Assembly: GCA_046349775.1 (NCBI GenBank) | Contig: JAXMBS010000011.1 | Span: forward strand, 1 to 64,000 | Source of the DNA: JAEUIG01 sp046349775 | Lineage (GTDB): Bacteria; Planctomycetota; Planctomycetia; Planctomycetales; Planctomycetaceae | Reading direction: 5' to 3' | DNA: 64,000 nucleotides | Part shown: positions 34,985 through 44,943 of the stretch, piece by piece | Numbering within the stretch: position 1 is the stretch's first letter | Layout: each line of letters opens with the position of its first letter | Translations under genes and position numbers: made by a program | The notes under the pieces: generated by a model | Database searches by the model: none | Told to the model about the DNA's origin: nothing | Seen by the model: only the letters and a program-made list of their open reading frames with translations

Positions 34985-35945
34985 TCATAGCTGTATTTCT
35001 CGTCGTACGTCCCCGGATCGTCGATTTTGGTCAGGCGATTCAGGGAATCGTACTGGTAGGTCGCATGTGGCCGAGTCCGTCGGTCGTCGTGGCGATTTCG
35101 CTGGCGTCATAGCTGTAGGTCGTCGTTGACGGTCCCGATCGATGCGATCGGTCAAGCGATTGAGCGAGTCATACTGGTACGTCGTGACATGACCGAGCGG
35201 ATCGGTCACGGTGGCGAGATTTCCGGAGACGTAGCCGTAGGTCGTGGTGCTCGGTCCGGGCTCGATTTTGTCCGTCAGCCGATCGAGCGAGTCGTACTGT
35301 AGGTCGTGATGATCCCTGTTCTGATCAGTGCTCTGGGTCATCCGGTCGAGTGTCGTACTGGTATTGCGTCACGTGTGTCGTGGGACTGGTGTCCTCGGTG
35401 ACAGTGGTCAGCCGGTTGTTTGTGGGTCGTAATCGTACTGGGTCGTGCTGCCGGCGGCGTCTGCGTTTCTGGGACCATGCGGTCGAGCCGCATCGTACTG
35501 GTATGTCGGTGATGGCCGGCGGGGTCGGTCACATCGACGAGCCGGCTGTGGGAGTCGTATTGGAAGCGGGTAACGTTCCCGGACGAACTGAAAGGGAGCC
35601 CAGGCCCTGCGGCGTCGAGCTGAGCGACAGTACGGCCGAGCTGATCAGTGAGCGAACAACGTGGCCGAGGAAATCGGTCACTACGTACGCACCGGCGGTT
35701 CCCCAGGGGAGACGATGTACGCGAAGCCGGTGAGCGTGACGCGGCTGATGTCGGACGCAGCGGACGAATTGGTGTTGGAATTCGCCGGGTCGGGGATGGA
35801 TTGATCGGATTGACCAACCGATTGCGACCCGAATCAGAAGATTCGCCGAAACGGACTGAGGTTCGGCCCAACAGACAAGACACGCGGAGCACAACGCAAC
35901 GATCGACAGACGTGGAAAGCAATGGCCTGATGCTTTCATCGACAT
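34985..35945 (-). pseudogene. Rhs/YD-repeat protein remnant
   Basis: The minus strand starts with a plausible signal peptide (from about 35945: HCFPRLSIVALCSACLVCWA) and then runs into YD-type repeats scattered over three frames: RFQYDSHSRLVDVTDPAGHH, then TTYQYDSLNRLTDRI and LQYDSLDRLTDKIEPGPSTT. At nucleotide level the word GAGTCGTACTGGTA, with variants, recurs on the plus strand near 35058, 35171, 35291 and 35352, mostly about 113-120 bases apart. Many small indels separate the pieces, and the ORF lacks the hyperconserved Rhs core end and a toxin tip. It is a short, broken member of the Rhs/YD family or a badly sequenced repeat tract. Confidence 0.65.
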
Positions 35946-36043
35946 ACCTCCGTTCGGTTGAGAGAGCCGGCGGTCCTTGCCGAAGGAGCGATCGAATCAA
36001 CGGCCGCTTATACAAGGCGATTGGGAGGAGTCAATAATCGAGT

Positions 36044-37170
36044 TCATCGCTGACGGTTAAGCTGAATCTCGATCCAGCCCGGCTCTCTGTCCGGTAAGAG
36101 CCAGATGCCCTTCTGATTCAATTTGTCGCCGAAGTTGCCGTCTGTCACGTTGTTCGCTTGAAAATCGCCGCTATACACGGAACTTGCCCTAGCGGCGGAT
36201 CTGGACACAAAAGTGAGTGCCCCTGAAGCACCTCTGACTTCTGCCAAACCGCCGCCGTTCCTGTGGTAGGTAAGCACCTCGACCTGACACGATCGAATTG
36301 CTGCCGCCGGGCGGATGACCGTGGGGGACGGTGCATCCCCAAGCCAAGGCAATGTGTTCTGCTTTTCCAGCACTACATTCCCTCCCAAGACGAATTGGAC
36401 GTTGCAGGTGACGGTCCCCCTGTCCATATGCGCGCCATTGTGCGTATTCCAAATAATGACCTTGTGGGATACAGGGGCACCCTGTCCAGCCGACTTCTCG
36501 CGGCCGCCTGTTCTGCATCGCTGCTCGATTTCTCCAGCCGCCAGAAGCAGCCACCTTCTCGCCCGCAGGTGCATGGGCTCCTTTGAGTTTTGCATCGCGA
36601 CTTTCGCCCGCTGCGGCTATCCAGAGTCGCCGAGCCGCAGCCGCTCTTCGTACAGTTTTGGATCGCATTCGCCGCGCGCGCTGCGTCTCGCACCGGTCCG
36701 GGCTCGGCCTTTGCCAAGTAAGGCAAACCTGCGTCCCATTGCTCTTTAAGGCAGCAATAGAATTCACCGACAGTGGAATTTGCCGGCCCGTCGCCAGAGG
36801 AGCTTTTGAGAGTGTTGCGTGCTTTGTCCAGCTTGCATTCCCGAGTCAGCAGGCTGCTGCGTTTCTTCAGTTCGAGGACGTCGGCCTGCAACTCCGGGTC
36901 CTGGAGGCGTTTGGCGACTCCCGTCGCGCGGTTGTACAACTCCGTCGCGGCCGCATAGTCATCGGCATCGATCGCTGATTGTGCCGCCACGAGGATCTTG
37001 TCCAGACCTCCTGTGCCAGAGCCGTGTCGGAATCGCCGTACCAGATGCAGGCACCGCCAGCACCGGTACAAATCTCCGAGAAAATGCCACTTACGCCGGA
37101 CGCGATGCGAATTGGCCCGTGGCATCATCGTGAGATTCCTGGAGTTCAAAGATGACCATTGGATGACCAC
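36044..37170 (-). pseudogene. Frameshifted helical-repeat protein of planctomycete type
   Basis: Coding pieces lie in three minus-strand frames. From about 37060 to 36640 a helical repeat-like part reads AQSAIDADDYAAATELYNRA, QADVLELKKRSSLLTRE and CLKEQWDAGLPYLAKAEPGP. Near 36620 another frame reads LWIAAAGESRDAKLKGAHAP. The end (36044 to about 36450) reads WNTHNGAHMDRGTVTCNVQF and GIWLLPDREPGWIEIQLN, a beta-rich C-terminal domain. The DxWxxGLPxLAK and LxIA-A-xE-x-x-D-x-K segments resemble a repeat module common in planctomycete secreted proteins. At least two indels are present and no convincing start was found. Function unknown. Confidence 0.5.
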
Positions 37171-37179
37171 GACACCTGG

Positions 37180-38586
37180 CTAAGCGACGATCTCCTGCAC
37201 CACGCCCCGCGACGTCCGTCAGCCGGAACTCGCGGCCGGCGTGACGGAATGTGAGCCGTTCGTGGTCGAGACCCAAATAAGGTGCAGCAGCGTCGCGTGC
37301 AGGTCGTGCATGTGATCGCGTCCGCTGACGGCTTCGTGGCCGAAGTCGTCGGTCGCGCTGAAGGCGAAGCCGGGCTTGACGCCCAGCGGCTGGCCAGGAA
37401 CTGCGTGAAACCTTCGGGTTGTGGTCGCGGCCGTTGTTGTTCTGTGAAAATGGATTATGGCCGAACTCGCCCCCACCAGACGAGCGTGTCCTCCAGGAGG
37501 CCGCGGCTTTGAGGTCGGCGAGCAGCGCCCCGACCGGCTGGTCGCCCGCCAAGCTGCGTGCTCGGCATGCCGGGGCATGTTGGAGTGCTGGTCCCAGCGA
37601 GGATTGTCGGTGTTGTCGGCGTAGCTGATCTGCACGTACCGCACGCCGGCTTCGGCCATGCGGCGGGCAAGGAGGCACTGGCGGCCGAAGTCGTCGGTCT
37701 CCTTTTGGCCGATGCCATACATCTGCAGTGTGGCGGCGGTCTCGCCGCTGAGGTCAAACAGTTCCGGGGCGTGCATCTGCATGCGCCAGGCCAGTTCATA
37801 GGACTCGATCACCGCGTCCAACTCGGTGCCGCCGCCGGCACGCTGTTGCTGTTCGCGGTTCAGGGCACCGAGCAGATCGAGCTGCCGTCGCTGCTCTGCG
37901 GCCGAGAGATCGCGGTTGGCGATGTGCTCGGGACGGGCGTCGCTGGCCGGCTGTCCGGCGCGGCTGATGGCCGTCCCCTGGTGTTCAGCTGGTAGGAATG
38001 CGTTCGCGAAGTTTCGCGGGCCGCCGTTGCCGGACGACGGGCAGAGCGTCACGAACGCCGGCAGGTTGCGGTTCTCCGATCCCAGGCCGTAACTGACCCA
38101 TGAGCCAATGGACGGCCGGATCAGGTTCGTCGCTCCGGTGTGCAGAAACAGTGTGGCCGGACCGTGGGCGACGCCGTTCGTGTGCATCCCGTGCAGGAAG
38201 CACAAGTCGTCGACGTGCTGCGCGATGTGAGGAAACAGGTCGGACACCCAGCGGCCGCTCTCGCCGTACTGCCGGAACGGCCACAGCGGCTGCATGATCG
38301 TTTCGGAATCCGACATGCCGGTCTTGGCCAGCTTCCGGGCGTCGCGAAAGTGATGCTTCTCGCCATTGTGTGCGATCAGGGCCGGCTTGTAGTCGAACGT
38401 GTCGACGTGCGACGGCCCTCCCTGCATGAAGATGAAGATGATCCGCTTGGCGCGCGGGGCGAACAGTGACAACGGCGAAGTTCTGGCCGCGACGGCCTCA
38501 TCCGCACACAGCCCGGCCAGTGCCAGCGAGCCGAAGCCGCAGGCGGCGGAGCGGAGCAGTTCGCGACGGGGGACGTGCTGGGGCAT
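37180..38586 (-). pseudogene. DUF1501 protein with several frameshifts near the C-terminus
   Basis: The first ~340 residues are intact: a Tat-like leader (VPRRELLRSAACGFGSLALA), IIFIFMQGGPSHVDTFDYKP, FLHGMHTNGVAHGPATLFLH, CLLARRMAEAGVRYVQISYA and DQHSNMPRHAEHA. Downstream, family text continues but jumps frames: DQPVGALLADLK, GGEFGHNPFSQNNNGRDHNP, KPGFAFSATDDFGHEAVSGR and GLDHERLTFRHAGREFRLTD, ending at a TAG at 37180-37182. Restored, it is a normal-length DUF1501 protein. The start is the ATG at 38586. It lies directly downstream of the PSCyt1/DUF1549/DUF1553 gene, the usual partner of this family, so the pair was probably an operon. Confidence 0.75.
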
Positions 38587-38601
38587 TCGCAATTCCTGAC
38601 C

Positions 38602-38648
38602 AGCCGCGCCCGTCAGGAAGCGGACGTCGCTCCCTGACGGTCGCGGCT
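38602..38648. repeat. Dispersed hairpin repeat, CCGTCAGGGAGCG type (copy 2)
   Basis: Two 21-base arms (about 38601-38621 and 38628-38648) are complementary at 19 of 21 positions and enclose a very short loop. The right arm shares 20 identical bases with 23839-23858. It lies in the short gap between the PSCyt1/DUF1553 stop (38661) and the DUF1501 start (38586). If transcribed as part of that operon it would form a stable stem between the two cistrons. Confidence 0.72.
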
Positions 38649-38660
38649 AGTAAGTTTACG

Positions 38661-41461
38661 TCACTCGATATACCGGAAATCTATCGTACCAAAGACCGAC
38701 AGGCAGAGTTCGGTCCAGCGGCGGTGGATTGTGGCTTCGTCGGAGGCAGCAGGAGACTGCATGAATTCGGCGGCGACCTGCTGCTCGTTTTTTGTCGGCG
38801 GCCGGCCGAGGACACGTTCAAACAACAATCGGATTCGGGCCGTCTCGTCCGGTTCTTCCTGGAGCAGCTTTGTCGCAGCGCGGGTTGCTCGCTCCAGAGC
38901 GAACGGCGAGTTCATCAAGAGCAGCGCCTGCGTCGAGAGCGTCGTCGTCGTGCGCCGGCCGATCGACAGGTTCGGGTCGGGGAAATCGAATTCCGCGAAT
39001 CCGGGAGGAAGCTGGTTACGGAACACCGGCAGGTACACCGCGCGGCGGCCGATGTCGAACTGGTAGCCGTACTCCTTCTTGATGTCTGCGCGGATCGTGT
39101 CGCCGCCGAGCGTCGGGTCCAGTTCGCCGCTGAGCGACAGCATCGCGTCGAGCAGGCACTCGACTTCCAGGCGCTTGCGGTTCTGGTGTGTCAGCAGAGC
39201 GTTGTCCGGGTCGGCCTGCGACTTCTCCGGCCGGGCCGTCGATGCCAACTGATATGTCCGCGACAGCATAATGTCGCGGATCAGCGACTTGGTGGACCAG
39301 CCGTTGGCGATGAACCGCGCCGCGAGCCAGTTGAGCAGTTCCGGATGCGTCGGAGCCTCGCCAGTCGCGCCGAAGTTGTCGACCGTCGGCACGAGGCCGC
39401 GTCCGAACAGGTGCGCCCAGAGGCGATTGACGTACACGCGGGCCGTCAGCGGATTGTCGGGGCTGGCGATCCAGCGGGCGAGTTCGAGCCGTCCACTGGT
39501 ACCGGCGGGGACGGTCGGCGATGCGCCGGTGACGACGGAGAGAAATCCTCGCGGGACTTTGGCCCCGAGATGATGCACGTTGCCGCGGAGGCAGACTGCG
39601 AAGTCGGTGCAATCCGGTTCATCCTGGACAGACATGACTCAGGAGGAAATTCCAGCTTGAGTGCATCGAGTTCGGCTCGCCGCCGCCAAATCGTTTCGTG
39701 CAAGGCAAGACGGTTCACCTGCCCGCTTTGACTTTGACCTCATCAACCGGCTTCGGAACGGTAGGCTCCAGTTCGACGCTATCGGCGACAACAATTCCCG
39801 TGGCCTGAGCATTGGAAACGGTGACGGTGATGGGACTGCCTGTGGCGATCACGTGTCCGACAGCAGCAGACAATTCTTTGATCGGCGGCGCACTGCGTTT
39901 GGTCAGAGCGCGTCTCGGTAGCCACGTCGCCATTGCAAATCCGAATCAGTGCATCAGGAGAACGATTGGCATGCGGCGAGTAACTGACGCGGACTTCGTA
40001 TTCGCGCGGTTCGACGGGCCGAAACGTAAAAGTCGCGACAGCACCGGTGCGGATGCGTAACGGTACCCTGGCCCACAAATTTCGCCTGACGCTGCTTTTT
40101 CCCAAGCACCCTTGAAATCGACAGAGAACAACTCTTCGTCACTCATCATCGAGGCTCCTCGGCTTAATGGTTGATGCCTGCCGCAAAGATGCCTCCTCGG
40201 AATTTGACGGCCAGCTTCAGTGACTCGATTTCTTCCTCATTGGCACGCAAACCGGGAAACTGCAAGGAGGGTCTTGCGCGTTCGGCATCGACCGGCAGCG
40301 GGCGTTTGACCCGGGACAGCGCGTTCTCGTGCACCAGCGTCTGCGTGCTGCGGAAGATGCCGGCGAGGGCGTAGTAGTCGGGTCGTGGGGACGGGATCGA
40401 ACTTGTGGTCGTGGCAGCGGGCACAGCCGAGCGTCATGCCGAGGAACGCGCGGCCGACAGTGTCGATCTGCTCGTCGACGACGCGTCCATCCGCAGCACC
40501 TCCTTGTCCGCCTTTCTTCGTGGTTGGAGGGGCCGAGGGCGAGAAACGCCGTCGCGATGAGTTGCTCGACGCCCGGCGTCGAGGTTGTCGTAGGGCAACT
40601 GTCGCCGGCGATCTGCTCGAGGATGAACCGGTCGAACGGCTTGTCGCGGTTGAACGCGTTGATGACGTAATCGCGATAGCGCCACGCGGCGCGTACAGCA
40701 GCGAGCGTCCGCCGCCGGTGGAGTCGGCATAGCGGGCGATCGGTAGTGCCGGCCCCGGCGGCTCGCCGAAGTGGGATTCGAGGAGCCGGTCGATCAGACG
40801 CGGCGAGGCGGCGGGCGATTCATCGGCGAGGAAAGCGGCCGGGTCGTCCGGCGACGAGGAGACCGATAAGATCGAAGAACGCGTCGTACGAGAACGCGAC
40901 GGTCGGCGTCGGGACCGGGGACAAGTCCGGCCTGCTCCTGCTTTTCGCGGATGAAGCGGTCAATGTCTGTGCGACACCACTCGGTGTCGGCGTGCACCTT
41001 GAGGACGCCGACGGCGGACAGCGGGCGAAACGACCAGAACTGCCGGCCGGCGGCGAGGTCGATCTGCGGCGGGGCGGTGTCCGGTGCGTCCTCCGCGCGG
41101 CAAGGTCGGGCATCATCGCGATCCACTTCTCAAAATCGGCGACGACGTCGGCGGGCAATAATCCGTCCGGGGGCATCGTGTACTCGTCACCGCGGAGCGC
41201 GCGCAGCAGCAGGCTCTCGGCCGGCTTCTCCGAGACGATCGCCGGACCCGATTCGCCCCCTTTGATGAGACCGGCGCGCGAATCGACCCGCAGTCCGGCC
41301 TCGATCTTCTTCGACTCGCCCGAGTGGCACTCGTAGCAGTGCTGGACGAGGATCGGGCCGGATGTTGGCTTCAGCTCGACGCCGCGCGGATCGGCGTCGT
41401 CGGCGCGGCCGACTGTTGCCAACAGCATGAAGGCGATCGCCGTCTTGCCCGCTGCTGCCAT
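38661..41461 (-). pseudogene. PSCyt1-DUF1549-DUF1553 protein, multiply frameshifted
   Basis: The order of domains is recognisable on the minus strand from the ATG at 41461. First comes a signal peptide (AAAGKTAIAFMLLATVGRAD), then a planctomycete cytochrome-C-type motif (LVQHCYECHSGESKKIEAGL). DUF1549 pieces follow (FWSFRPLSAVGVLKVHADTE; IDRFIREKQEQAGLVP; LGCARCHDHKFDPVP). A golvesin-like beta domain (EYEVRVSYSPHANRSPDALI) lies near 40000. The DUF1553 half is intact at 38661-39600, with PLTARVYVNRLWAHLFGRGL and LDAMLSLSGELDPTLGGD. Roughly six or more indels lie between 39600 and 41100. The CxxCH sites (CYECHS; CARCHD) are kept. Such proteins are thought to be secreted c-type haem proteins of unknown role. 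Confidence 0.75.
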
Positions 41462-41481
41462 CGAGCCATCGTCTCCGCGTC

Positions 41482-41879
41482 TCAGAGAACCTGGTTGTTG
41501 CTTGGCAGCCACGCTCGGTCACTGCTTCGGGAAGAACCAATAGTATTGCGACGCACACGACGAGCAGCAGCAGCACGAAGTTGATCAGAGCAATCACCGG
41601 CGCCCCGTGGTACAGATCCAATCACGTGAATCGCACTGACAATGAGAAATACACGTACACCGGCCGCCAGCGTCGAATGAACCCGATCGCGTACGAGGAT
41701 CTTGGCTGCCGGCCAGGTGGCTGCCACGGGATTCGCAAACATGTGCAGGGCGTTTCCGATCTTCCGCACAGCAGTGCGATTACAACCCATAACTGCCACG
41801 GAACCGTCGAATTCGTAAGCGAAGATGAAGGTTGATCGCTGTGCATTCTGACAGTCCCATTGGAACAGCCGGTCCTCAA
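41482..41879 (-). other. Possible small membrane protein remnant
   Basis: Three minus-strand frames each show hydrophobic text: VPWQLWVVIALLCG near 41800, VHSTLAAGVRVFLIVSAIHV near 41650 and APVIALINFVLLLLVVCVAI near 41580. Joined by indels they would make a small multi-helix membrane protein. No single frame is complete and no family was recognised. It lies between the LRR-like remnant and the PSCyt1 protein. Confidence 0.3.
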
Positions 41880-42794
41880 ATTCGGTACACGATCCGGTCG
41901 TCGGCCTGAGCCATCATAACGCAGAGGCTTCGTGGAACGACGGGGAACCGTCGCTGTGGAATGTTCACGGCCAGCTTGAGCGGCAACTTGGTGAGAGGCT
42001 GTTGAGCGGAATTGATGGAAGTGCCGGTTCCAGGCATCGATGCCCGCGTTAGTGACGCTGACGTCCGAACGACGTAGACTTCTTCCAGTTTGTGCGTCGA
42101 AGACCCCTTCAGGGCCGCGGTCAGGGTCGCCAGTGTTTCATCGGTCACATCCGGCCCCTTGAGGCCTAACGAAAATGGAGTGCTCGATCTGTTGCAATGC
42201 GCGACAAGGCCTCCGGGAAACTTGCCGCGGCGAGGCAGAGATGCCGGAGTTGCTGTGCACGGCGTTCTTGCAGCCCGGCGCAGTCACGCGAGTCTCGGCG
42301 ATCAAGATATTGCACCTGTTCAAGTGGCAACTGTTGACCGGTATCGGTCAAGTCGGATCCCGAGAAGTACACGTTAGTCAGTGTACGTTTCCCCGCCAAC
42401 GCTGCCGCGATCAGATCTGCGTTAAGCACGCACTCGTCGAACGAGCGGGTGCCGCGCGCGAGGGGGCCGCCAGCGCTCCGACGGCCACTCCATCGTCAAG
42501 CTGCAGATTTCCGATCGGCAGGTCGACGAGGTAGTCGAGACTCGAGCCACTCTCGATCGATATGTGATGGAAGCTTGACGGTCGTGCCGCTGTCGGTGGC
42601 GTGCCCTTTCACGACTTGGCCGATTCGCTCCCAGATCGACATCCCCGGCCTGATCCAGCCGTCGGTCTGCTTGATTTCCGCGAGCAGCCGCTCGGCGCGG
42701 TGCCGCCGGGTTGCCTGACGGGTACGATGGCCCCTACGCAGATCATCACCGGCATTGCGATGAGCCAGCGGCGACGGTGGATCGAAGCGGCCAT
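41876..42794 (-). pseudogene. Leucine-rich-repeat-like protein remnant
   Basis: The upstream end has a start and hydrophobic leader (SIHRRRWLIAMPVMICVGAI). Repeat-like text follows in several frames: LLAEIKQTDGWIRPGMSIWE, AALAGKRTLTNVYFSGSDLT, ETLATLTAALKGSSTHKLEE and LTKLPLKLAVNIPQR. The L-x-x-L-x-x-x-x-L spacing and 'SDLTDTG' / 'VTDETL' phrases suit the bacterial LRR (RNase-inhibitor-like) type that is common in planctomycetes. At least three indels break it. The call is tentative because the repeats are few and degraded. Confidence 0.45.
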
Positions 42795-42878
42795 ATAATG
42801 AATAAGATTATGTCTGAAATCGCGATGCTTTCGTACTGAGGCATGAAGTGCAACGACTCAGCGTAGATCAGATCATGG

Positions 42879-43827
42879 ATGTTCCTGGAAGCACAGATCG
42901 CAGATGCCGTCCGGCGAATCCGTGCGGGCGGGCTCGTCGCCCTGCCCACGGAGACGCTGTCTACGGTCTTGGAGCGAACGCACTCGATCCGCGCGGCCGC
43001 GCATTTTCGAGGCCAAACAGCGGCCGTTCTTCGATCCGCTGATCGTCACGTTCCCAGACCTCACTGCGGCGCCGGAGCTCTCGTAACGATGATTCTGAAA
43101 ATGCAGTGCAACTGGCGGAGCAGTTCTGGCCCGGTCCGCTGACGCTGGTTCTGGAAAAACAGCCGGTCGTGCAGGACATCGTCACGGCCGGACTGCCGAC
43201 GGTCATGATCCGGGTGCCCGGCGCATCCCGTCGCTCTGGCAGCACTGCGGGCGGCCAGGTTGTCCGATTGCCGCTCCGAGCGGCTAATCCGTTCGGCCGG
43301 ATCAGCCCGACGACGGCCGAGCATGTCCGCGAACAACTTGGTGACAAAGTGGACCTGATCCTCGACGGCGGTCTCTGCCGGGTGGGCGTCGAGTCAACCG
43401 TGCTGTCGCTCGTGGAAACCACACCGGTCCTGCTGCGGCACGGCGGCGTCCCGGTGGAAGAACTGGAGGCGGTCATCGGCCCGATCGCGATCGCGACCTC
43501 GTCCGACGACGATGCGCCGCAGCAGGGACCGGGAATGCTCACGCAGCACTATGCGCGCGCACGCTGGAGATCGTCGCTGACTGGAGCAAAGTCTTCGGCG
43601 GACCGGATGTTGGCGTCCTGACGCTTCACGAGTGCGAGCGCGCAAGAGAATTCGGAGCGGTCGAGGTCTTGTCGCGCGCCGGTGACCTGACGGAAGCGGC
43701 GGCAAACCTGTTCGCGGCGATGCGGCGGCTCGATGCGCGCGGGCTGCGGGTGATTCTGGCCGAACCGGCCCCGGAAGCCGGACTGGGGCGGGCGATCGCG
43801 CGACCGGCTGCGGCGGCAGCGAAGTAG
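42879..43827 (+). pseudogene. tsaC: Sua5/YciO/YrdC threonylcarbamoyl-AMP synthase, frameshifted
   Basis: This enzyme makes threonylcarbamoyl-AMP for t6A37 modification of ANN-decoding tRNAs and is normally essential. The start is MFLEAQIADAVRRIRAGGLV followed by ALPTET. The family text then continues in other frames: YGLGANALDPR, FEAKQRPFFDPLIVTFPDLT, AVQLAEQFWPGPLTLVLEKQ, AANPFGRISPTTAEHVREQL and GGLCRVGVESTVLSLVETTP. The Sua5-type C-terminal domain runs to a TAG at 43825-43827. Breaks occur near 42960, 42985-43100, 43230 and 43560. Because the function is normally essential and the protein text is otherwise well kept, sequence errors are a strong alternative to decay. Confidence 0.75.
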
Positions 43828-44514
43828 ACGCACTCTCTGCGGCAGCGACTCCAGAAACCGCTGCTCCGGTTGCTCCACGTGCGGGACCGACTTGCGGACC
43901 CACTCGAACAGCAGTGTCTCGCGCTCGGCAGCGGTGAGGCCCCAGTCGCGCGGACCGCTGCGCAGGCGTCGCGTCATCGGATACAGGCACAGGGCGGCCG
44001 CGACGGAGACATTAAGGCTCTCAACGAAACCGCACATCGGAATCCGCACGGCCCCGTCCGAGGCATCCATGATCTCACCAGTGAGCCCTTCCTTCTCGGT
44101 GCCGAACACGAGAGCGCACGGCCCGGAGACATCGATCTCCTCCGGGGGCCGTGCGTCTGCATGTGGGGTGACGGCCAGCAGCCGATAGCCGGACTGCCGC
44201 AGCGACGCAACACACGCGCGGCGCGAATCCGGCGAATTCCCATAGCGGTGCACGGTCAGCCATTTCTCCGAACCGAGCGCGATCTCCGGTTCGTGTTCAA
44301 ACTCGTGCTCAGTCTCGATGACGTGCACGTCCTGAACGCCCAACGCGTCGCACGTGCGCAGCACAGCGCTGATATTGTGCGAGTCGTAGAAGTCTTCCAG
44401 GACGACGGTGATCCGCCGCGTCCGCTGGTCAAGGACCTCGGCGAACCGGGCCTGCCGGCGCGGTGTCACATAGGTGAGCAGGTGGTCGAAGATCTGTCGA
44501 TCGAGGGGAGTCAC
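43549..44514 (-). CDS. trmH: SpoU-family tRNA/rRNA 2'-O-methyltransferase, TrmH-like
   Basis: The N-terminal ~235 residues match TrmH, the SPOUT methyltransferase that 2'-O-methylates G18 of tRNA. Motif 1 is SHNISAVLRTCDALGVQDVH, motif 2 LVFGTEKEGLTGEI and motif 3 IPMCGFVESLNVSVAAALCL. A short C-terminal extension follows (RDWGLTAAERETLLFEWVRK). The open frame then runs on for about 80 more residues (rich in Arg, Gln and Pro) antisense to the end of tsaC, to a stop at 43549. That tail is unlike the family, so the true end is probably near 43800 and an indel has removed the natural stop. It starts just upstream of the tRNA-His region. Confidence 0.82.
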   Translation of the reverse strand: MTPLDRQIFDHLLTYVTPRRQARFAEVLDQRTRRITVVLEDFYDSHNISAVLRTCDALGVQDVHVIETEHEFEHEPEIALGSEKWLTVHRYGNSPDSRRACVASLRQSGYRLLAVTPHADARPPEEIDVSGPCALVFGTEKEGLTGEIMDASDGAVRIPMCGFVESLNVSVAAALCLYPMTRRLRSGPRDWGLTAAERETLLFEWVRKSVPHVEQPEQRFLESLPQRVRLLRCRRSRSRDRPPQSGFRGRFGQNHPQPARIEPPHRREQVCRRFRQVTGARQDLDRSEFSCALALVKRQDANIRSAEDFAPVSDDLQRARA

Positions 44515-44520
44515 GGAGCA

Positions 44521-44563
44521 GTCAGAGATCAGGTATCAGCCGTCAGATGTCAGCCATCAGATG
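44521..44563. repeat. Short tandem phrase repeat
   Basis: TCAGCCGTCAGATG is followed directly by TCAGCCATCAGATG, a 14-base unit repeated with one mismatch, and related words precede it. It begins six bases upstream of trmH. A second phrase-like run (CATTGACCATTCGCCAACG, then ATTGACGATTGAA) lies at 44631-44662. Confidence 0.5.
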
Positions 44564-44740
44564 AATAAGTGCGCTGGAACTGCGCTGCACGGCACATCGT
44601 ATGTTGTCACGGGGAAATCGTCGTTCCTGCCCATTGACCATTCGCCAACGATTGACGATTGAATCTCTGGAACCAGCCGCTTGTCCCGATTCGGCGGCTC
44701 GATTATTCTACGGCATCGCGCGGCGCTCGGCCGTGCAGAT

Positions 44741-44815
44741 GGTGGGCATAGCTCAGCTGGTTAGAGCGCCAGATTGTGGATCTGGAGGTCGCGGGTTCAA
44801 GTCCCGTTGCTCACC
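44741..44815 (+). tRNA. tRNA-His(GTG)
   Basis: The cloverleaf has acceptor GTGGGCA/TGCTCAC and a D arm GCTCAGCTGGTTAGAGC. The anticodon stem is CCAGA/TCTGG around TTGTGGA, giving anticodon GTG. The T arm contains GGGTTCAAGTCCC. An extra 5' G (44741, G-1) can pair with the discriminator C (44815), the identity mark of tRNA-His. No CCA is encoded. Confidence 0.96.
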
Positions 44816-44943
44816 CTTCATTACAACCGATGGCCGAATCGCAGCAGGCCCCACTGCCTCTCGACGAACAGAGGGACTGCGACAAGCAACGACGATCGAG
44901 CATCGGCATTCCGCCGCAGCATCCCCTGCCGTGCAGTTGTGGC

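Noticed and set aside
34985..35400. Regular repeats that could suggest a CRISPR array
   Set aside because: The repeats encode YD-type protein text, are imperfect and are about 113-120 bases apart; there are no cas genes.
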